From positions 1 through 64,000 of the forward strand of contig NZ_QCYJ01000103.1 of the NCBI RefSeq assembly GCF_003123685.1: a stretch of 64,000 bases of DNA, in the 5' to 3' direction. A program made the position numbers and the translations under genes. The stretch comes from Nocardia aurea. GTDB lineage: Bacteria; Actinomycetota; Actinomycetes; Mycobacteriales; Mycobacteriaceae. Numbering within the stretch: position 1 is the first letter of the stretch; each line of letters opens with the position of its first letter. Below, piece by piece: positions 59,860 through 64,000 of this stretch. The notes beneath the pieces were generated by a model, which was given only the letters and a program-made list of their open reading frames with translations, was not told the DNA's origin and made no database searches.

Positions 59860-60500
59860 CGCTCGTCAGAAGTCTCGACGCTCCACTGGTGCCGCAGGTG
59901 GCGGACCTCTTCGACGTGTCCTTGGCCCGCGGCCCAGTGGACATTGACCGGGCCGCTGCTCCTCGGCGCGGTAAGTGCGCCCGTGATCGGACGGCTCGGT
60001 GAGGGCTCGCGCCGCCGACCGGTGATCGTAATCACGCTGCTGATCGTGCTGGTCGGGACGGTGACGGCCGCCCTGTCCGCTCGGATTCTCCACGTTCCTG
60101 GCGGGGCGGGTCGCTCAGGGCGCTGGATTCGGACTGTTGCCGATGGCCATGGCGATCGCGCGTGATGCCTTACCCGCGACCCGACGGTACTCCACGATCG
60201 CCTCGATCTCGATTGCCTTCCTGGCCGGCATCGATTGCGGAGCGCTCGTGCTGGTCGCCGGAGCGGATCCAGCCGCTCGGCTGTGGCGCTTTCGCGGTCG
60301 CGGACGCTCGTGCTCGCGGGCGCCGACGCCTCCTCGGGGGGAGTGGGTGTGGCCATGGCCGCCGCCGGTCTCCGGTGGCTCTCGTCGAGATCTTCGCCGG
60401 AGATTCGGGGGTGGTCGACGGATCCGACGTCGCTGCGGGGTTGTCCCGGTTCGCGCTCTGGACCTATCCCCCGCCGCTCGCGGTCGCCCTCGACCGGGAG
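59860..60500 (+). pseudogene. Remnant of an MFS transporter
   Basis: Fragments of the first half of a major facilitator protein are readable in two or three frames: LVPQVADLFDVSLA, then LTGPLLLGAVSAPVIGRLGE followed by RRRPVIVITLLIVLVGTVTA (59944-60090), then GRVAQGAGFGLLPMAMAIAR and LPATRRYSTIASISIAFLAG (about 60107-60235). The GRLGEGSRRRP loop is the cytoplasmic 2-3 loop signature of drug-efflux MFS proteins. The reading frame is broken at least twice and the later half is absent. Confidence 0.75.
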
Positions 60501-60529
60501 CGGTCGGACCGATGTCGTGACGAGCGGCG

Positions 60530-61177
60530 TCAGGTCGCCCGGCTGCTGTCAGCGTCGACCGAGGTGCTGATCGCTGTCTCGCACCGGTGTAGTGACGGCG
60601 CGAGCGTCTCGGCGACCTCGTGGAGCAGGACGCCGAGCGTCGGATGTCCGTCCAACTCGGCCCATCGCGACATAGCGGCGATGCGCGCGCTGCTGGTCAG
60701 TGACGCGGCCAAACGCATGGCGAGGCTGTCCGCCGGCTGGTCGGAGATCTCCGCGAAGAGCCCGGTCAGTGTTCGGGTGTCCTCGTTGCGGCCGCGGGCC
60801 ATGGCGAGTTGGAGTCCGGTGTCGAGGTGGATCACCTTCAGTCGCGTGATCAGGTCTACCTGGTAGTGAGCGACGATGCCTACATAGGCCTCGAAGAGCG
60901 ACTCCACGGCTCGGGGCAGTCCGTGGTCACGGTCGAGCTCGGGCTCGAGTTGCGCCATACGCTCCGGCGACAGCCAGCGCCGGGTGAGGACGCTCTCCTT
61001 GCCGGAGAAGTGGCGATAGAAGGTCGCCACGGAAATGCCTGCGCCGGTAGCGATCTCATCGACGGTGACGGTGTCGAACCCGCGTTCGGCGACCAGCCGC
61101 CACGCGGTGTCGCGGACCGTACGGCGTAGCACGAACTTCTTGTGCTCTCTACGCCCGAGTGATTCGACGCTCGTCAT
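60530..61177 (-). CDS. TetR-family transcriptional regulator
   Basis: The 215-residue TetR protein has a DNA-binding domain (TVRDTAWRLVAERGFDTVTVDEIATGAGISVATFYRHFSGKESVL) and a helical ligand domain. ATG 61177 overlaps the stop of the upstream gene at 61174 by 4 bp, so the two genes are translated together; an in-frame extension to 61282 lies inside that gene. With its partner it is divergent from the SDR-P450 operon and probably controls it through the perfect inverted repeat at 62281-62313. Confidence 0.83.
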   Translation of the reverse strand: MTSVESLGRREHKKFVLRRTVRDTAWRLVAERGFDTVTVDEIATGAGISVATFYRHFSGKESVLTRRWLSPERMAQLEPELDRDHGLPRAVESLFEAYVGIVAHYQVDLITRLKVIHLDTGLQLAMARGRNEDTRTLTGLFAEISDQPADSLAMRLAASLTSSARIAAMSRWAELDGHPTLGVLLHEVAETLAPSLHRCETAISTSVDADSSRAT

Positions 61178-62133
61178 CGCACGAGGGTGAGCCGCGTACG
61201 CCGATCCGCGCCACTCGGCGCGGTGGCGGCAGGCCCCGCCGCCACCGCGACCCGGCTCGGCTCCGGCTGGTGGTGGCAACACCGTCGCCGACAGTCGTCC
61301 CCGGAGTGGGTGCCGACCCAGCGAAGTACCTCACCTTCGTCCCAGTTGAGAATGCCGTGCGCGTCGTCGTGGGCCTCTGGCACCCGCCCGCCCGCATGGA
61401 GGGCGCGCCACTGCGGTCCCGTCATCCCGGTGAGCGCTGCGCAAAGGGGGGCGGAGATGTGGTGGCCCCGGCTGTCCGGTGACGGCGGACCGAAGCGTCG
61501 CCACAGAGCCAGGGTCTGACGATCGACTCCGGTGAGCCTGGCGATCCGTGCATCCGGGGCCAGTCGACGGGAAGCCACCGTGGTCGCCACGGTGCGTTGG
61601 ATGAGACGAGTCTCCGCGTCGGGTGCCGCCGAAGACTCGGCGAGCTCCTCGAGCAGGGTGAGGCCGCACGCCGCGATCCATGCCTCCGCGAGGACCTGTT
61701 CGGTCGTGTCGGGGTGGGTGAGCACCGCGTCCGCGAGCACTCGTGCCTGCGAGTACAGGTCGGTGCCGCTCTCGGCGATGATGTCACCGATCCGGCGGAG
61801 CCAGGTGGCGATACTGGCGGTGTCGAAGGCTGCGGTAGCCGGGTGTCCGGCCAGCATCGGTGACGTCGAACGCTCGCCTAGTTCTGCGTACGCCACCGAC
61901 GCCACCATCGTCGCGAGGAGCACTCGGGCGTCCGCAGTGGTGCCCGCGAGGGCGGCCGCGCGGGCGGTCACCACTGCGGTTCGCTCCTCCGCGGCGTCCC
62001 AGCAGGGGGCATCGGTATGGAGCCGGGTGCGGCGGATGGCGCCGCGTCGTCCGCGATATAGGACGGCCCCTAGTGGTCGTGTCACTGCGGGTACGAGCCC
62101 GCTTCCGGCGCTGTGGACCGACCGCAACGACAT
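61174..62133 (-). CDS. Protein of unknown function co-transcribed with TetR
   Basis: This protein of about 319 residues is Ala-rich and helical, with a possible helix-turn-helix near the C-terminal third (PDARIARLTGVDRQTLALWRR) and a basic, Ala/Pro-rich tail with CRRRCCHH. I do not recognise the family. ATG 62133 (N-terminus MSLRSVHSAG) is chosen; ATG 62157 is in frame too. The overlap with the TetR gene and the divergent SDR-P450 operon suggest a regulatory or accessory role. It could be a second DNA-binding protein or a ligand-binding partner of the TetR protein. Confidence 0.65.
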   Translation of the reverse strand: MSLRSVHSAGSGLVPAVTRPLGAVLYRGRRGAIRRTRLHTDAPCWDAAEERTAVVTARAAALAGTTADARVLLATMVASVAYAELGERSTSPMLAGHPATAAFDTASIATWLRRIGDIIAESGTDLYSQARVLADAVLTHPDTTEQVLAEAWIAACGLTLLEELAESSAAPDAETRLIQRTVATTVASRRLAPDARIARLTGVDRQTLALWRRFGPPSPDSRGHHISAPLCAALTGMTGPQWRALHAGGRVPEAHDDAHGILNWDEGEVLRWVGTHSGDDCRRRCCHHQPEPSRVAVAAGPAATAPSGADRRTRLTLVR

Positions 62134-62179
62134 ACGCAGCAAACCTCCGGAAAACATGAGAAGGATCTCTCATTGATGG

Positions 62180-62201
62180 AACAGTTTGTGTCATCACTGT
62201 T
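62180..62201. promoter_or_regulatory. Inverted repeat AACAGT / ACTGTT
   Basis: Six-base arms are separated by 10 bases, 47 bp upstream of the leftward unknown gene. A further dyad, TCACATG/CATGTGA, lies at 62232-62253. Confidence 0.45.
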
Positions 62202-62280
62202 AAACATGTCAAGGAGTGTGAGAGACATCGGTCACATGATTCGTGCCATGTGATCGGTCTATCGCGAGGGTTGTTCGGGC

Positions 62281-62313
62281 GACAGATATTGCCCAAACTA
62301 GGCAATATCTGTC
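62281..62313. promoter_or_regulatory. Perfect 13-bp inverted repeat upstream of SDR-P450 operon
   Basis: GACAGATATTGCC and GGCAATATCTGTC are separated by CAAACTA. The site lies 72 bp before the SDR start and is the best operator candidate for the divergently encoded TetR protein. Confidence 0.7.
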
Positions 62314-62384
62314 TAATATGTTCGGTAAGTGGTGAGGTGAGTCACGCCATTCATGGACGGGCATTCGCCCGGTGAGGAGTTCTC

Positions 62385-63203
62385 GTGGGTCTTCTGGAGG
62401 GCAAGGTCGCGATCGTCACCGGGGCGGGCGGTGTCATCGGTTCCGACACGGCGCGGCTGCTGGCGCAGGAGGGTGCCCGTCTCGTCCTCACCGACCTGGC
62501 CGCGAGTCGCGTGGACGAGGTCGTGGGGGAGCTGAAGGACGCCGGACACGAGGCGGTCTCTGTCGTCGGGGACATCACCGCCGAGGAGACTGCGGAATCG
62601 ATCGTCGCCCTCGCCATGTCCACATTCGGCCGACTCGACATCCTGGACAACAACGCCGGGGCGACCCACCTGTCCGGCCAGGACGGCGATCTGCTATGCA
62701 CCACGCTCGAGCTGTGGGAGAAGTCGACCGCGATCAATGTGACCGCGCCGATGCTGCTGTGCAAACACGCCGTCCCGGCAATGACCGCCGCCGGCGGCGG
62801 CTCTGTCGTCAACATCTCCTCGGGCCAGTCGCTGCGGGGCGACATCCGCAATACCGCGTACGCCGCGGGCAAGGGCGCCCTGAACTCGCTCACCCGCCAC
62901 ATCGCAGTCCAGTACGGCCCCCAGGGCGTGCGATGCAACGCGATCGCACCGGGATTGATCGTCGGCGAGGAACGCGCCGCGTCGTTCCCGGTCCAGATGA
63001 GGGAGATGTTCGAGCCGAACTGCTCGATCCAGCGCCTGGGACGCCCCCGCGACATCTCGAACGCGGTCCTCTATCTGGGATCGGACCTCTCGTCGTATGT
63101 CACCGGTCAGGTGATCACGGTCGACGGAGGCATCACCGAGCAGCTCTCGACCGTCGGGCCGTCACGCGCGATGGCGCTGGCCCCGATCAATACGAAGGAA
63201 TGA
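62385..63203 (+). CDS. SDR oxidoreductase preceding a P450
   Basis: The 272-residue short-chain dehydrogenase has TGAGGVIGSDTARLLA near residues 11-26, NNAG, Ser in NISSGQS and YAAGK as Tyr-Lys pair. The start is GTG 62385 after GAGGAG, giving the N-terminus VGLLEGKVAIVTG. It likely oxidises the alcohol formed by the following P450 or the reverse. The P450 gene begins 6 bp after its stop, an operon arrangement. It ends in an extra 20-residue tail (STVGPSRAMALAPINTKE). Confidence 0.86.
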   Translation: MGLLEGKVAIVTGAGGVIGSDTARLLAQEGARLVLTDLAASRVDEVVGELKDAGHEAVSVVGDITAEETAESIVALAMSTFGRLDILDNNAGATHLSGQDGDLLCTTLELWEKSTAINVTAPMLLCKHAVPAMTAAGGGSVVNISSGQSLRGDIRNTAYAAGKGALNSLTRHIAVQYGPQGVRCNAIAPGLIVGEERAASFPVQMREMFEPNCSIQRLGRPRDISNAVLYLGSDLSSYVTGQVITVDGGITEQLSTVGPSRAMALAPINTKE

Positions 63204-63208
63204 CCCGT

Positions 63209-64000
63209 ATGACCACTGAAGTGAACGAGGTCCCGACGCCGGCCCAGCTGATGGTCGAGATCAGTGAGGCATTCAGCGCAGGTTCCGTCCAAGATCCCTA
63301 TCCGGTGTTCGCGAAGTATCGCGAGACCGAACCGGTGCGTCACGGCGATGTGCTCGCGGAGTTCGGTACACCGTCGATGGCCGGAGGTTTCAACGGCGAG
63401 CGCGACGTCTACTCGGTCTTCAAATTCGAGGACTGCCTGACCCTGCTCAAGGACACCGAGACATTCCCGAGCGAGGCGGTCTCGGCGGCTTTCCGTCCGC
63501 TGCTCGGCAAGGTGGTCACCGGTGTGGATGGGCAGGAGCATTCGCGCCTGCGCAAACTGCTGATGCCCGGTCTGGGCCGACAGAACTTCGATTCCTGGGG
63601 TGCCGATATCGTCGAACCGGTGCTGAGGCGGATGATCTCGGAACTCTCGCAGCGGGGCGACCGCGCCGACCTCACCGAGTTCGTCGTGAATTTTCCGGTC
63701 AGGATCGTCTACGAGATCCTCGGCTTCCCCGCCGACGACCAGGAGAGATTCCACGATTTCCAGACCAAGGCCCTGACGATCCTGCTGGGCTTCGGCAGTA
63801 CCGATCCGGCCAAGAAGGGGCAGGCGGCGATCAACCGGGAGCGGGCGATCGCCTCGGTCAAGGCGTTGTACGACGACCTACTGCCGATCGTGCGGAGGCG
63901 CCGATCGGAAGGAGCGCCCGGTAACAGTCTCATCTCGCATCTGCTGCGGGTGGAGGTCGACGGGGAAACGCTCACCGACGACGAGGTGGTCGTGTTCACC
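63209..64000 (+). CDS. Cytochrome P450 (partial, cut by window end)
   Basis: The first 264 residues of a bacterial class I P450 are present: MTTEVNEVPTPAQLMVEISE, the meander region YRETEPVRHGDVL, the C-helix motif DGQEHSRLRKLLMPGLG and, at the end, the approach to the I-helix (LTDDEVVVF). The haem Cys and ExxR lie beyond the window. ATG 63209 is 6 bp after the SDR stop with GAAGGA upstream; ATG 63200 is an in-frame alternative. Together with the SDR it probably hydroxylates and then oxidises a hydrophobic substrate. Redox partners are not visible here. Confidence 0.85.
   Translation, partial: MTTEVNEVPTPAQLMVEISEAFSAGSVQDPYPVFAKYRETEPVRHGDVLAEFGTPSMAGGFNGERDVYSVFKFEDCLTLLKDTETFPSEAVSAAFRPLLGKVVTGVDGQEHSRLRKLLMPGLGRQNFDSWGADIVEPVLRRMISELSQRGDRADLTEFVVNFPVRIVYEILGFPADDQERFHDFQTKALTILLGFGSTDPAKKGQAAINRERAIASVKALYDDLLPIVRRRRSEGAPGNSLISHLLRVEVDGETLTDDEVVVFT

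Noticed and set aside
58563..60356. Long open frame (597 codons) on the - strand
   Set aside because: It is antisense to the amidohydrolase and the MFS remnant, with no domain in its product.
1..64000. CRISPR arrays, tRNA or rRNA genes, insertion sequences
   Set aside because: I saw no regularly spaced repeats, no tRNA-like cloverleaf with CCA-type end, and no transposase motif or terminal inverted repeats.

Overview
The window is high-G+C DNA with short, AT-rich intergenic islands, frequent GTG/TTG starts, purine-rich ribosome binding sites and actinobacterial protein families: F420-type LLM oxidoreductase, mycofactocin-type SDR, DUF35 OB-fold proteins, Ltp-type thiolases and a conservon-type P450. 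This points to a mycolate actinomycete such as Nocardia or Rhodococcus. Genus is inference. I see no rRNA, tRNA, CRISPR array or insertion sequence.

Almost everything from about 1.7 to 47 kb is an acyl-CoA catabolic island. It holds two intact acyl-CoA ligases and one decayed one, nine acyl-CoA dehydrogenase genes (ten domains, one fused double gene and two adjacent pairs), two crotonase-type and two MaoC-type hydratases, several SDR dehydrogenases, four thiolases or thiolase-fold aldolases with DUF35 partners, two TesB thioesterases, two kinds of CoA-transferase, three ACMSD-type amidohydrolases, an LLM oxidoreductase and a two-domain VOC protein. Together they can activate a carboxylic acid to its CoA ester, oxidise it through several beta-oxidation-like rounds, cleave branched or cyclic intermediates and recycle CoA. 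The substrate cannot be read from sequence; the paired dehydrogenases and the Ltp2/DUF35 pair resemble steroid side-chain or other bulky cyclic or isoprenoid acid catabolism.

Layout: 0-1 kb, decayed FadD; 1-8.2 kb, DoxX, ligase, thioesterase, LLM oxidoreductase, SDRs and a first FadR-type GntR regulator; 8.2-13.4 kb, fused dehydrogenase, MaoC protein and a dehydrogenase pair; 13.5-15.8 kb, large LuxR-type ATPase regulator; 16-21 kb, dehydrogenases, DUF35 and thiolase; 21-28 kb, a seven-gene operon (ligase, amidohydrolase, small helical protein, hydratase, dehydrogenase, CoA-transferase, isochorismatase-like protein); 28-34 kb, CaiB-type transferase, thioesterase, thiolase, OB-fold fusion and a second GntR; 34-43.7 kb, thiolase, VOC, dehydrogenase, mycofactocin SDR, aldolase/DUF35/hydratase/SDR operon, amidohydrolase and MaoC; 43.7-51 kb, Cys-rich protein, three TetR regulators, dehydrogenase, P450 without ExxR, kinase remnant and a third GntR; 51-58 kb, FprA remnant and a branched-chain-type ABC importer with a LivH-LivM-LivG fusion; 58-64 kb, small helical protein, third amidohydrolase, MFS remnant, TetR plus an unknown protein, and an SDR-P450 operon running off the end.

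Regulation: many catabolic promoters carry an AT-rich dyad just upstream of the gene, and three FadR-type GntR proteins lie among them, so a shared local regulon is plausible. TetR promoters have different, well-formed operators (four AGTACT-core sites at 45.75-45.81 kb, TACGTA repeats at 44.44 kb, a perfect 13-bp inverted repeat at 62.28 kb). Strong hairpins separate most convergent genes. Start codons are my choices from ribosome binding sites and family alignments recalled from memory; no database search was possible.
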